Assembly: GCA_038182865.1 (NCBI GenBank)
Contig: CP116226.1
Span: forward strand, 2,294,001-2,358,000
Origin: Microbacterium enclense
Lineage (GTDB): Bacteria; Actinomycetota; Actinomycetes; Actinomycetales; Microbacteriaceae
DNA: 64,000 nt
Reading direction: 5' to 3'
A model generated the notes under the pieces. That model searched no databases. It saw only the letters and a list, made by a program, of their open reading frames with translations, and was not told the origin of the DNA. The position numbers and the translations under genes are program-made. The first letter of the stretch is position 1; each line of letters opens with the position of its first letter. Of this stretch, positions 34,611 to 42,025 are shown piece after piece.

Positions 34611-35630
34611 TCAGTCGTCGCTGACGTGCAGGACGATCTTGCCCCGCGTGTGGCCGCGCTCGAGTTCGGCGTGTGCGGCGGCGGCGTCGTCGAGATCGAA
34701 GACCCGGTCGATGAAGACGCGCACCGCTCCCGAATCGAGGAGTCGCCCGATGGTCGCCAGCGCGGCGCCGTCGGGGATGGTCTTGTAATCGGTGGACCGG
34801 ATGCCACGGGCAGCCGCCGCCTCGCGGTACCCGGGCCACGCCCCCGTGGGGACCTCGATCAGCAGTCCGCCGGGGCGCAGCACCTCGAGCGAGCGGGTGC
34901 CGGTGTCGTCGGAGACGTTGCCGATCAGGTCGATGACGACGTCCACGTCGGCCACGACCTCTTCGAAGCGGGTGGTGGTGTAGTCGACGACGTCGGCGGC
35001 GCCCAGCTCGCGGAGCCAGTCGAGGTTGCGAGTCGAGCCCGTCGCGATCACGTGGGCGCCGAAGTACGCCGCGAACTGGACGGCGAAGTGTCCGACGCCG
35101 CCGCTGCCCGCGTGCACGAGGATCCGCTGTCCCTGATGGGCGAGGGCGGTCTCGACCACGAGTCCCCATGCGGTGAGGGCGGCCACGGGGACCCCCGCGG
35201 CCTCGACGTACGAGAGCGAGGCGGGCTTGCGGGCGAGCGAGAGGGTCGGCACGACAACGTACTCGGCGTAGCCGCCGGGGGTTCGCGGCACGGCGGCCAT
35301 CCCGTAGACCTCGGTGCCGACGGGGAACGGGTGCGCGTCGAACGGGGCGCGCACGACCACGCCGCTGACGTCGAGGCCGAGCACGGCGGGCCACGAGTCG
35401 ATCGCTCCGGACATGCCCCGTCCCGCACGCGTCTTGGCGTCGATCGGATTGATTCCCGCCGCGACCACGCGGACGAGCACTTCGCTCAGCACGGGGGTGG
35501 GCACGGCGACCTCGGCGAGGTGGAGCGCGTCGGCTGCTCCCGGGGCGTCGAAGACGGACGCCCGCATCGTGTCGGGGACCGCGGGTGCGGGTTCGAGGAT
35601 GGTCTCGGGACGCGTCGATCGGTATCTCAT
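34611..35630 (-). CDS. Zinc-type quinone oxidoreductase (MDR superfamily)
   Basis: A 339-residue NAD(P)H-dependent oxidoreductase of the medium-chain superfamily, quinone-oxidoreductase branch without the structural zinc cysteines. The GroES-like domain is at about residues 22-150 (GINPIDAKTRAG), the cofactor motif in GQRILVHAGSGGVGHFAVQF near residue 168. An alternative start at 35567 (MRASVFDAPG) fits the domain start better, so the first 21 residues are uncertain. The convergent 3' end lies 1 bp from the lysG stop. Substrate unknown. Confidence 0.88.
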   Translation of the reverse strand: MRYRSTRPETILEPAPAVPDTMRASVFDAPGAADALHLAEVAVPTPVLSEVLVRVVAAGINPIDAKTRAGRGMSGAIDSWPAVLGLDVSGVVVRAPFDAHPFPVGTEVYGMAAVPRTPGGYAEYVVVPTLSLARKPASLSYVEAAGVPVAALTAWGLVVETALAHQGQRILVHAGSGGVGHFAVQFAAYFGAHVIATGSTRNLDWLRELGAADVVDYTTTRFEEVVADVDVVIDLIGNVSDDTGTRSLEVLRPGGLLIEVPTGAWPGYREAAAARGIRSTDYKTIPDGAALATIGRLLDSGAVRVFIDRVFDLDDAAAAHAELERGHTRGKIVLHVSDD

Positions 35631-35710
35631 CCGGCGCTCTCTCTCGCGTGCGGTCGCATCGGCGGCGACACCGCCGCGATGCTCCCAGTCAACCTCGCCA
35701 TTGTCTCCGC

Positions 35711-35721
35711 GGTGTTACACC
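35711..35721. promoter_or_regulatory. Palindrome GGTGTTACACC upstream of the oxidoreductase gene
   Basis: An 11-bp odd-centred palindrome at 35711-35721, followed by GGTCACC, in the 155-bp gap between the oxidoreductase start (35630) and the MarR stop (35786). It may be an operator for the oxidoreductase gene; no regulator is assigned. Confidence 0.3.
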
Positions 35722-35785
35722 TCGGTCACCGTGTCGCGACGGTCCGCTCAGCGAAGGAGCGGTGGTTGCATCGAGTCCGCGGGCC

Positions 35786-36259
35786 TCAGTCGCGCGAGGG
35801 GACCTCACCGACGGCGAGAGCGTGCAGCAGCGTGGAGAGGTGGCGGATGTCCGTCACCGACCAGTCGGCCATCGCGTCGTAGAGGCGGCTCTCGTGGGGA
35901 GCGCGCGCCTCGGCGAGACGTTCGTGGCCCACCTCGGTCACCGAGATCAGGCGCGATCGGCCGTCGTTGGGGTCGGGCGTGCGCGTCACCAGGCCGAGGT
36001 CTTCGAGCTCGCTGATGGAGCGGCTGAGGAAGCCCTTGTCAGCTGTCAGTCGTTCGGCGAGAGCCGAGAGGGTCAGCGGCCCGAAGCGGCTGACGACCGA
36101 GAGGGCCTTGAAAGTGGCCGGCAGCATCCCGGGACTCACGCGTTCCGCCGCCTCGGAAACGAAGCGGCGGAACACGGTCATGAGCTCCGAGAACGACGAT
36201 TCCAGGGCCTGCACGGCCTCACGGCGGTCGTCGTCCAATTCGCTCGTCACGTCAGACAT
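35786..36259 (-). CDS. MarR-family transcriptional regulator of the DHA2 efflux pump
   Basis: A 157-residue winged-helix regulator from ATG 36259, overlapping the MFS stop by 8 bp. The recognition region LSALAERLTADKGFLSRSIS and the wing TRTPDPNDGRSRLISVTEVG are MarR type. It is downstream of and co-transcribed with the pump, whose promoter carries two palindromic sites of the MarR type at 37999-38042. Likely a drug-responsive repressor of the two-gene operon. Confidence 0.92.
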   Translation of the reverse strand: MSDVTSELDDDRREAVQALESSFSELMTVFRRFVSEAAERVSPGMLPATFKALSVVSRFGPLTLSALAERLTADKGFLSRSISELEDLGLVTRTPDPNDGRSRLISVTEVGHERLAEARAPHESRLYDAMADWSVTDIRHLSTLLHALAVGEVPSRD

Positions 36260-37946
36260 CCTCTCCCATCCCGGCGTCGCGGCGCGCACGGCGCGAGGGA
36301 GCGGCATCCTGGGTCGGCACCGAACCGGTCGCGGCGAGCGTCGCCATCCCGGCCGGAACCGACACGGTGGCGAAGTCGGCTTCGCTCGCGGCCACGCGTT
36401 CCGTGGTCGTCATGCGGGTGAGCGGACGGTTGGGCAGGAACAGGATCGCGATGAGGCTGACCACGGCCACCGGCACCGCGATGAGGAACGAGTGCGCGAT
36501 CGACTGAGCGTAGATGTCCTCGACGATCACGCGGACACTGTCAGGGAGCGTGGAGACCTGGGGGATCGCGCCGGACTGCAGCGACTGCGCGACCGCGGCC
36601 CCGTCCGCACCGAGCCCCATGATCGCCGTCTTCAGGTCGGCCGCGCGGTCGGTGAACAGGCTCGTCGCCATGCTCGCGAGGGCGGCGCCCATGACCGAGA
36701 CGCCGATCGTGCCGCCGAGGCTCCGGAAGAAGGTCACTCCCGAGCTCGCCGCACCCATCTGCGTGGGGTTGGCCGTGTTCTGCACGATGAGCACGAGGTT
36801 CTGCATCGTCATGCCGACGCCGGCGCCCAGGAAGAACATGTACAGCGAGACCAGGGCGAAGTTGGTGTCGTAGTGGATGGTCGACAGCAGGAACGATCCC
36901 GCGATCAGCAGCACGCCACCGGCGATGAGGAACGGCTTCCAGTGACCGAAGCGCGAGATGAGAGCGCCGACGACGATGGATGCCACGAGCAGGCCGCCGA
37001 TCATGGGGATCGTCATGACGCCGGCTTCGGTGGGCGTCGCGCCGCGCGCCATCTGCATGTACTGGCTGAGGAAGACCGAGGTGCCGAACATCGCCAGACC
37101 CGTGGCGATCGAGGCGATCGTGGCGAGGGTGAAGGTGGCGTCGCGGAAGAGGGTGAGCGGGACCAGCGGCTCGGACGAGCGCAGTTCGACGACGATGAAG
37201 AGGATCGCGGCCACGACGGCCCCGCCGACCATCAGCATGGTCTCTGTGCTCGCCCACTCGAATGAGGTGCCGGCGTTGGTGATCCAGATGAGCAGCAGAG
37301 ACACCGCGGTGGAGAGCAGCACGATGCCGAGGTAGTCGATCTTGACCTTCCGCTTCGCGCGCGCGGGCAGGTGCAGCGTGCGCTGCTGGATCAGCAGGGC
37401 CGCGACGGCGAACGGCAGGGCGACGAAGAAGTTCCAGCGCCACCCGAACGCGTCGGTGATGACACCGCCGAGCAGCGGGCCGCCGACGGTCGCGACGGCC
37501 ATCACGGCGCCGAACAGACCCATGTACCGGCCGCGCTCGCGCGGGCTGATGATGTCGGCCATGATGACCTGGCTGAGCGCGGCGAGGCCGCCGGCGCCCA
37601 GGCCCTGCACCGCGCGGAAGGCGATGAGCATGTCGGTGTTCTGCGAGAACCCGGCAGCGGCCGTGGCGAGCACGAAGATCGCGATGGCGATCTGGATGAG
37701 CACCTTGCGGTTGAACAGGTCGGCGAGCTTGCCCCAGATGGGGGTCGAGATCGCGGTGGTCAGCAGAGTCGCCGTGACGACCCAGGTGTAGGCGTTCTGA
37801 TCGCCCGACAGGTCGTGCACGATGACCGGCAGCGACGTCGAGACGACGGTCGAGGCGAGCATCGACACGAAGGTGCCGAGCAGCAGCCCGATGAGGGCCG
37901 GGAGGACGCGGCGCTGAGCGGGCGCGTCGACGGAGGTGGTTGCCAT
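36252..37946 (-). CDS. DHA2-family MFS multidrug efflux pump (EmrB/QacA type)
   Basis: A 564-residue, 14-helix proton-driven exporter. Family motif A is GKLADLFNRKVLIQ near residue 73, and motif C is in GPLLGGVITDAFGWRWNFFV near residue 165. The first helix spans about residues 12-34. Basic, Arg-rich C-terminal tail. It is the promoter-proximal gene of a pump-MarR operon; MarR overlaps its 3' end. The substrates cannot be read from sequence. Confidence 0.93.
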   Translation of the reverse strand: MATTSVDAPAQRRVLPALIGLLLGTFVSMLASTVVSTSLPVIVHDLSGDQNAYTWVVTATLLTTAISTPIWGKLADLFNRKVLIQIAIAIFVLATAAAGFSQNTDMLIAFRAVQGLGAGGLAALSQVIMADIISPRERGRYMGLFGAVMAVATVGGPLLGGVITDAFGWRWNFFVALPFAVAALLIQQRTLHLPARAKRKVKIDYLGIVLLSTAVSLLLIWITNAGTSFEWASTETMLMVGGAVVAAILFIVVELRSSEPLVPLTLFRDATFTLATIASIATGLAMFGTSVFLSQYMQMARGATPTEAGVMTIPMIGGLLVASIVVGALISRFGHWKPFLIAGGVLLIAGSFLLSTIHYDTNFALVSLYMFFLGAGVGMTMQNLVLIVQNTANPTQMGAASSGVTFFRSLGGTIGVSVMGAALASMATSLFTDRAADLKTAIMGLGADGAAVAQSLQSGAIPQVSTLPDSVRVIVEDIYAQSIAHSFLIAVPVAVVSLIAILFLPNRPLTRMTTTERVAASEADFATVSVPAGMATLAATGSVPTQDAAPSRRARRDAGMGEDV

Positions 37947-37998
37947 GCGGGAACTCCACGAAAGGGGGACGGATGCCGCGACGACGATGGCGCGATTA

Positions 37999-38042
37999 GT
38001 TGACTGATGTCAACGATACGCCTGATGCTTGACTTGCGTCAA
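37999..38042 (-). promoter_or_regulatory. Promoter of the efflux pump with two MarR-like operators
   Basis: On the minus strand -35 TTGACG (38042-38037) and -10 TATCGT (38018-38013) are 18 bp apart. Palindrome GTTGAC-N4-GTCAAC lies at 37999-38014 and overlaps the end of the -10; palindrome TTGAC-N4-GTCAA at 38029-38042 contains the -35. Repressor bound at either would block RNA polymerase, giving negative autoregulation of pump and MarR. Confidence 0.8.
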
Positions 38043-38045
38043 CTA

Positions 38046-38720
38046 TTAATCGAGGAGCGCGAGAGCGCGGTACCTGTCCGTCGGTTCGTGCCGGGCGGGT
38101 GCCGGTCGGCGTGACTCCATGGTGCGACGGTAGAGCTCGTCGATGAGCGAGGTCGCGAGCCCGACGAGCTTGGCGATCTCCCGTTCGTCTCGATCGATCC
38201 ATTGGCACCGGGGCTCGTCGTCGACGGGGATGAAACCGTCGTGCTGCTCCCACGCGACGAGCGTGCGTTCGGCGCCGAGGACGTGCTGCTGCCACCAGAT
38301 CTGCCGCATGTAGGTGCGGGGGATCGATCGCCACGCCTTGTTCGTCGTCTTGATCTCGGCGAGGACGACGCGTCCCTCTCCATCGACGACGACGCCGTCA
38401 GGGGTGGCGAGGTGTCGTCTCTCGACGACCGCGTGATACAGCGCCGACGAGGGCTGGATGCCGTGCGTCGCCGCGACCCAGGCGGCGATCTCGGGCTCGC
38501 GGCGACGGCCGTGCGCTGTGAAGGCGTTGCCCGAAAAGCTCGAGCCCATGAGCTTGGCATCCGCTGCGCGCGAGATCGCGTTGTGGCTCGTCAGTGTGGC
38601 GACATCGGTGGCGGTGATCCCACGCGAGCGCGCCCGGATCCAGGCCACGCGGTCGCGCGAGTCGGCGACGATGCGGGCGTCGAGGTCGGCGCTGCGGGAG
38701 GCGACGAGCTCGGGGGGCAT
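38046..38720 (-). CDS. YqaJ-family nuclease (phage-type recombinase/exonuclease fold)
   Basis: A 224-residue protein of the PD-(D/E)xK YqaJ family. The N-terminal HTATDVATLTSH-like region (ITATDVATLTSHNAISRAA) and FTAHGRRREPEIAAW precede the catalytic motif: Asp in TPDGVVVD and E-x-K in LAEIKTTNKAW near residue 122. YqaJ proteins are typically phage or plasmid exonucleases; here it is a stand-alone gene in a chromosomal background with no phage partners. The start at ATG 38720 is chosen where the family begins; the frame extends further upstream without homology. It ends 3 bp before the efflux pump promoter. Confidence 0.85.
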   Translation of the reverse strand: MPPELVASRSADLDARIVADSRDRVAWIRARSRGITATDVATLTSHNAISRAADAKLMGSSFSGNAFTAHGRRREPEIAAWVAATHGIQPSSALYHAVVERRHLATPDGVVVDGEGRVVLAEIKTTNKAWRSIPRTYMRQIWWQQHVLGAERTLVAWEQHDGFIPVDDEPRCQWIDRDEREIAKLVGLATSLIDELYRRTMESRRPAPARHEPTDRYRALALLD

Positions 38721-38805
38721 GCGTTCGACCCTAACCCCGCGCGGCCTCGGAGCGGATTCGAGCGTCGGCGCGTCGGCATCCGGGATGCCGGGGGTCTTGT
38801 GGTCG

Positions 38806-38825
38806 AAGTAAGGGTGACCTAAGTT
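38806..38825 (+). promoter_or_regulatory. Degenerate DtxR/IdeR-like iron box
   Basis: AAGTAAGGGTGACCTAAGTT (38806-38825) is a partial palindrome resembling the DtxR/IdeR box TTAGGTTAGSCTAACCTAA, placed 6 bp before the start of the SIP-like gene. It would repress that gene under iron sufficiency. The match is imperfect. Confidence 0.45.
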
Positions 38826-38831
38826 GATGGC

Positions 38832-39233
38832 ATGACTCCGGATGCCGCCTCTCTGCGTCGCCCCGACGGTGGCCGCTGGTGTGATCTCGAGGGCGCCGTC
38901 CTGCTCGGCGGGGATGCGCGGAATCTGCCCGCGATGCAGCGGATCGCGGCAGCCCTGTCGCCCGCGGCGCACCTGACGGTGCTCGTCGAGGTCGACGGTC
39001 CTGTCGAGGTCGGCGCGTTCGACGCGGGGGAAGCCCGCGTGAGCTGGCTCGACCGCTCGATCCATGGCGAGCGGCGCCCGCGCGGCGAGCGACTGGCCCG
39101 GGCCATCCACGCCTGGTGCGCCGAATGGGCGTGCGGCGAGGCGCCCGTCTGCACGGTGTGGCTCGGCGCTCGGACCCCCGCGCGCATCGTCCGCATGACG
39201 CAGGCGTTGCTGCCCGAGGCGCGCGTGTCCTGA
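38832..39233 (+). CDS. SIP-like domain protein (siderophore-interacting protein C-terminal domain only)
   Basis: A 133-residue protein resembling the C-terminal half of siderophore-interacting ferric reductases: LLGGDARNLPAMQRIAAALS corresponds to the GDETALPAI loop, followed by HLTVLVEVDGPVE and WLDRS. The FAD-binding N-terminal domain (about 130 residues) is absent, so it cannot be a complete reductase. A weak iron box lies directly upstream. It may be a partner of a full SIP elsewhere or a specialised iron-responsive binding protein. Start ATG 38832. Confidence 0.65.
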   Translation: MTPDAASLRRPDGGRWCDLEGAVLLGGDARNLPAMQRIAAALSPAAHLTVLVEVDGPVEVGAFDAGEARVSWLDRSIHGERRPRGERLARAIHAWCAEWACGEAPVCTVWLGARTPARIVRMTQALLPEARVS

Positions 39234-39448
39234 CGCGGCGGGGGTGGGCGTCGGCTCGTCGCAGCTCGTCGCCGCCGGCTCGATGCGCCGACGACGCACC
39301 TGGTTCTCGAGGACGCACTCGTCGGATCGCATTGCTGTGCGTCTTCGTCCATCGGATACGTCTTGGCCGCTTCGTCGGGACCGCGCGGCCCGAGTCCCAT
39401 TGTGGATAACGACCGACGCCGCTTCGCCGGAGTCGACAGGGTAGGTGC

Positions 39449-40435
39449 ATGCAGGCGGAATCGGCGGTCGTGCGGGCTCGAAGGTCATTGTTCTCGCGGG
39501 TCGAGCTGCGCGAGCGCGGGGTCTCGGATGCCGAGCTGCGGAAGGCCGGTGCCGGCGGAGCCTGGCACCGGATCCAACCTGGTGTCTACATCGCGCGCGA
39601 AGAGTGGCAGGCATCGCGGCCGATCGATCGCCATCTCTACGGCGTCCTGGCCGCCAACGATCGGGCTCGCGATGTCGGCGGTGTGTTCTCCCACCTCTCG
39701 GCGGCCGTGCTGCATGGTCTGCCGCTCTATCGATTCCGAGACGGACCCGTGCACGCGACAGTCCCTCGCGCTTCGCGTCCTCCGAGTGGGCGGACGATCC
39801 GGCGGCATACGGGGGCGCTCGATACGGCGGATATCGTCACCGTCGACGGCCTCCGCTGTACCTCGCTGGAGAGGACGGTTTTCGATATCGCGTCCACCCA
39901 GTCGCGCGAGGTGGCATTGAGTTGTGCCGATGCGGCCCTGCGTCGAGTCGCGGTCTCGGGTCGGCGGTTCGACCTTGATGCGCAGGCGCTCTGGCGTGAC
40001 GCCATGCGCGAGCGGGTCGAGCGTGCGAGGGGGCGACGCGGTGTGCGCGACGCCGACTGGATCGTCGGGTTCGCCGATGCTCGGGCGGAGCTGCCGGGCG
40101 AGAGCGTGAGCAGACTGCAGCTGCACCGGCTCGGTTTCCGTGATCTCGACCTGCAGGTGGCCGTGGCAGGACCCCGTGGGTTCGATTACTTCGTCGACAT
40201 CGCCCTGCCCGACGTTCGGACGTTCTGGGAATTCGACGGGGAAGTGAAGTATCGGGACGCTTCGATGCGGCAGGGTCGCTCCGTCGAGGACGTGCTGCTG
40301 GACGAAAAGCGGCGCGAGGACTGGATCCGCGGAGTCACCCAATGGAGGTTGTGCCGTGGAGGCTTCGTCGATATCGCTTCGCCGGATGCTCTCGCTGCCC
40401 GCCTCGCGGCTTTCGGGGTGCGACCGCCCCGCTGA
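39449..40435 (+). CDS. DUF559/AbiEi-family protein (intact)
   Basis: A 328-residue protein of the actinobacterial AbiEi-like family. N-terminal winged-helix region: VELRERGVSDAELRKAG then WHRIQPGVYIAREEW (about residues 16-55). A central domain includes FSHLSAAVLHGLPLYRFRDG and CTSLERTVFDIA. The C-terminal nuclease-like fold has FDYFVDIALPD and EFDGEVKYRD, resembling D...E-x-K of PD-(D/E)xK nucleases, near residues 250-280. No AbiEii-type toxin partner is next to it. The broken homologue at 27022 shows that the family is mobile or fast-decaying here. Function unknown; nucleic-acid binding or cleavage is plausible. Confidence 0.8.
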   Translation: MQAESAVVRARRSLFSRVELRERGVSDAELRKAGAGGAWHRIQPGVYIAREEWQASRPIDRHLYGVLAANDRARDVGGVFSHLSAAVLHGLPLYRFRDGPVHATVPRASRPPSGRTIRRHTGALDTADIVTVDGLRCTSLERTVFDIASTQSREVALSCADAALRRVAVSGRRFDLDAQALWRDAMRERVERARGRRGVRDADWIVGFADARAELPGESVSRLQLHRLGFRDLDLQVAVAGPRGFDYFVDIALPDVRTFWEFDGEVKYRDASMRQGRSVEDVLLDEKRREDWIRGVTQWRLCRGGFVDIASPDALAARLAAFGVRPPR

Positions 40436-40443
40436 TGCGCGCC

Positions 40444-40517
40444 AAGACGCATGCGTTTGTCGAAGACGTAGGTGTTCGGCTCGAATCGGATGCGGTCTCG
40501 GCGAACGCATGCGTCCT
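40444..40517. repeat. Four-copy palindromic element, AAGACGCATGCGTT type
   Basis: Related 14-mers at 40444-40457 (AAGACGCATGCGTT) and 40463-40476 (AAGACGTAGGTGTT), 19 bp apart, then inverted at 40485-40498 (ATCGGATGCGGTCT) and 40504-40517 (AACGCATGCGTCCT), again 19 bp apart. Same architecture as 26951 and 51360 but with a different core. It begins 9 bp after the stop of the DUF559-family gene. Confidence 0.75.
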
Positions 40518-40595
40518 CGGCACTCTGCCGGGGTCGCGCGGAGCGGGGCGGGGCGGGGCGGGCGACGGCGGCGCGGGCGGGGCGCGAGGGCGGGT

Positions 40596-40624
40596 TTGAA
40601 GGGAGCGCGGGCATCGGGTACAGT
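40596..40624 (+). promoter_or_regulatory. rplJL promoter
   Basis: -35 TTGAAG (40596-40601) and -10 TACAGT (40619-40624) with 17-bp spacing; the transcript would start about 40631, inside the L10 leader. Confidence 0.7.
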
Positions 40625-40838
40625 AGGGACCAAGCCAAAGACCGTCGGTCGTCGGAGTGCCTGCACTTCGATCGAAGCGTCTGCTGAGAAGCAGAGGACC
40701 TACGCAGGTAAACGTAACTCTCCTTCGGGAATTCGAGCTCCGTGCGCCTGCGCCGGAGCTCTTCTTTTCGCCCGGACCCCGGTGTCTTCGGCCGGCGCCC
40801 CGCCACCGCGGAGCGCCTCGTACACACAAGGAGTGGCC
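40625..40838 (+). ncRNA. Ribosomal protein L10 leader RNA
   Basis: The 5' untranslated region before rplJ has the conserved sequence features of the L10 leader: CCAAGCCAAAGACCGTCGG followed by GAGAAGCAGAGGACCTACGC and GTAAACGTAACTCTCC. L10 (with L7/L12) binds this kink-turn region and represses its own operon. The 214-nt leader also contains an intrinsic-terminator-like hairpin. Confidence 0.85.
40735..40768 (+). terminator. Attenuator hairpin in the L10 leader
   Basis: GAGCTCCG (40735-40742) pairs with CGGAGCTC (40754-40761), followed by TTCTTTT (40762-40768). It is an intrinsic terminator inside the leader, suggesting that rplJL is also controlled by transcription attenuation. Confidence 0.7.
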
Positions 40839-41354
40839 ATGGCGCAGAAGGATGCATCGGTCGCCGAGCTCACGAAGAACTTCGAGAACTCGACCGCCGT
40901 TCTGCTGACCGAGTACCGCGGTCTGACGGTTGCCCAGCTCAAGCAGCTGCGCAACGACATCCGTCAGGACGCGGATTACGCCGTGGTGAAGAACACGCTG
41001 ACCAAGATCGCCGCAGCCAACGCGGGGGTCACGGGACTGGACGACGAGCTCAAGGGCCCGTCTGCCATCGCGTTCGTGCACGGTGACCCGGTCGCCGTCG
41101 CGAAGGGCCTGCGTGCCTTCGCCAAGGCTAACCCTCAGCTCGTGGTGAAGGGCGGCTACTTCGATGGCGCCGCTCTGACCGCGGATGAGGTCAACAAGCT
41201 CGCCGATCTCGAAAGCCGTGAAGTCCTGCTGGCGAAGCTCGCCGGTGCGATGAAGGCGACGATGACCAAGGCGGCATACGTCTTCCAGGCGCTTCCGTCG
41301 AAGGCCGTTCGCACGGTCGACGCGCTGCGCGAGAAGCAGGACACCGCGGCCTGA
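40839..41354 (+). CDS. rplJ: 50S ribosomal protein L10
   Basis: A 171-residue L10, which anchors L7/L12 dimers to the stalk and autoregulates through the leader upstream. Start ATG 40839 (MAQKDASVAELTKNFENSTA) after AAGGAG; conserved LLTEYRGLTVAQLKQLR near residue 25 and VVKNTLTKIAAANAG near residue 48. The C-terminal helix carrying L7/L12 is around DALREKQDTAA. 38 bp upstream of rplL. Confidence 0.97.
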   Translation: MAQKDASVAELTKNFENSTAVLLTEYRGLTVAQLKQLRNDIRQDADYAVVKNTLTKIAAANAGVTGLDDELKGPSAIAFVHGDPVAVAKGLRAFAKANPQLVVKGGYFDGAALTADEVNKLADLESREVLLAKLAGAMKATMTKAAYVFQALPSKAVRTVDALREKQDTAA

Positions 41355-41392
41355 CCCGGCCCGGCTGATTAACCCGATCAAGGAGATACAAC

Positions 41393-41779
41393 ATGGCTAA
41401 GCTCAGCACCGAAGAGCTGCTCGACGCGTTCAAGGAGCTCACGCTCATCGAGCTGTCCGAGTTCGTCAAGGCGTTCGAGGAGACCTTCGACGTCACCGCT
41501 GCCGCCCCCGTGGCCGTTGCCGGCCCCGCCGCCGGTGGCGCTGCCCCCGCCGAAGAGGCCGAGGAGAAGGACTCGTTCGACGTCGTCCTCGAGGCCGCCG
41601 GCGACAAGAAGATCCAGGTCATCAAGGTCGTCCGCGAGCTCACCTCGCTCGGCCTCGGCGAGGCCAAGGCCGTCGTCGATGGCGCTCCCAAGGCCGTGCT
41701 CGAGGGCGCGAACAAGGAGACCGCCGAGAAGGCCAAGGCTGCCCTCGAGGAGGCCGGCGCTTCGGTGACCCTGAAGTAA
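41393..41779 (+). CDS. rplL: 50S ribosomal protein L7/L12
   Basis: A 128-residue stalk protein. N-terminal dimerisation helix TEELLDAFKELTLIELSEFV, an Ala/Pro/Gly-rich hinge (about residues 40-55) and the C-terminal factor-binding domain with KKIQVIKVVRELTSLGLGEAK. Start ATG 41393 with AAGGAGA 6-12 bp upstream. Two terminator hairpins follow. Confidence 0.98.
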   Translation: MAKLSTEELLDAFKELTLIELSEFVKAFEETFDVTAAAPVAVAGPAAGGAAPAEEAEEKDSFDVVLEAAGDKKIQVIKVVRELTSLGLGEAKAVVDGAPKAVLEGANKETAEKAKAALEEAGASVTLK

Positions 41780-41808
41780 TTTCACTTCACGGTCGCGGTA
41801 TCGCGATC

Positions 41809-41891
41809 ACGAAGGCCCGGATGCCATCGGCGTCCGGGCCTTCGTCGTCGTCAGGCACAAAGGGCCCGGGGATGCCCTTGGCATCCGGGCC
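41809..41891 (+). terminator. Tandem terminators after rplL
   Basis: Hairpin 1: ACGAAGGCCCGGA (41809-41821) with TCCGGGCCTTCGT (41833-41845). Hairpin 2: GGCCCGGGGATGCC (41863-41876) with GGCATCCGGGCC (41880-41891). They are two closely related stems, as if duplicated, each containing or adjoining the abundant GGATGCC motif. Confidence 0.8.
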
Positions 41892-42025
41892 TTCGTCGTT
41901 TCCGCCGGAGTTCACATGATGGCAACGAACGAACCCTGGGAATTCCTGATGAGGTCGTCTACGGTCGAAGAGACCCCCCGTCGATCCCCCCACCCGACGA
42001 TGTCCGTCGGTTTCGCAGGAGACTC

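Noticed and set aside
38046..38720. Prophage remnant signalled by the YqaJ gene
   Set aside because: No phage structural, integrase or recombinase partner lies nearby.
39449..40435. Complete type IV toxin-antitoxin (AbiEi/AbiEii) pair
   Set aside because: Only the AbiEi-like protein is present; no nucleotidyltransferase toxin gene follows.
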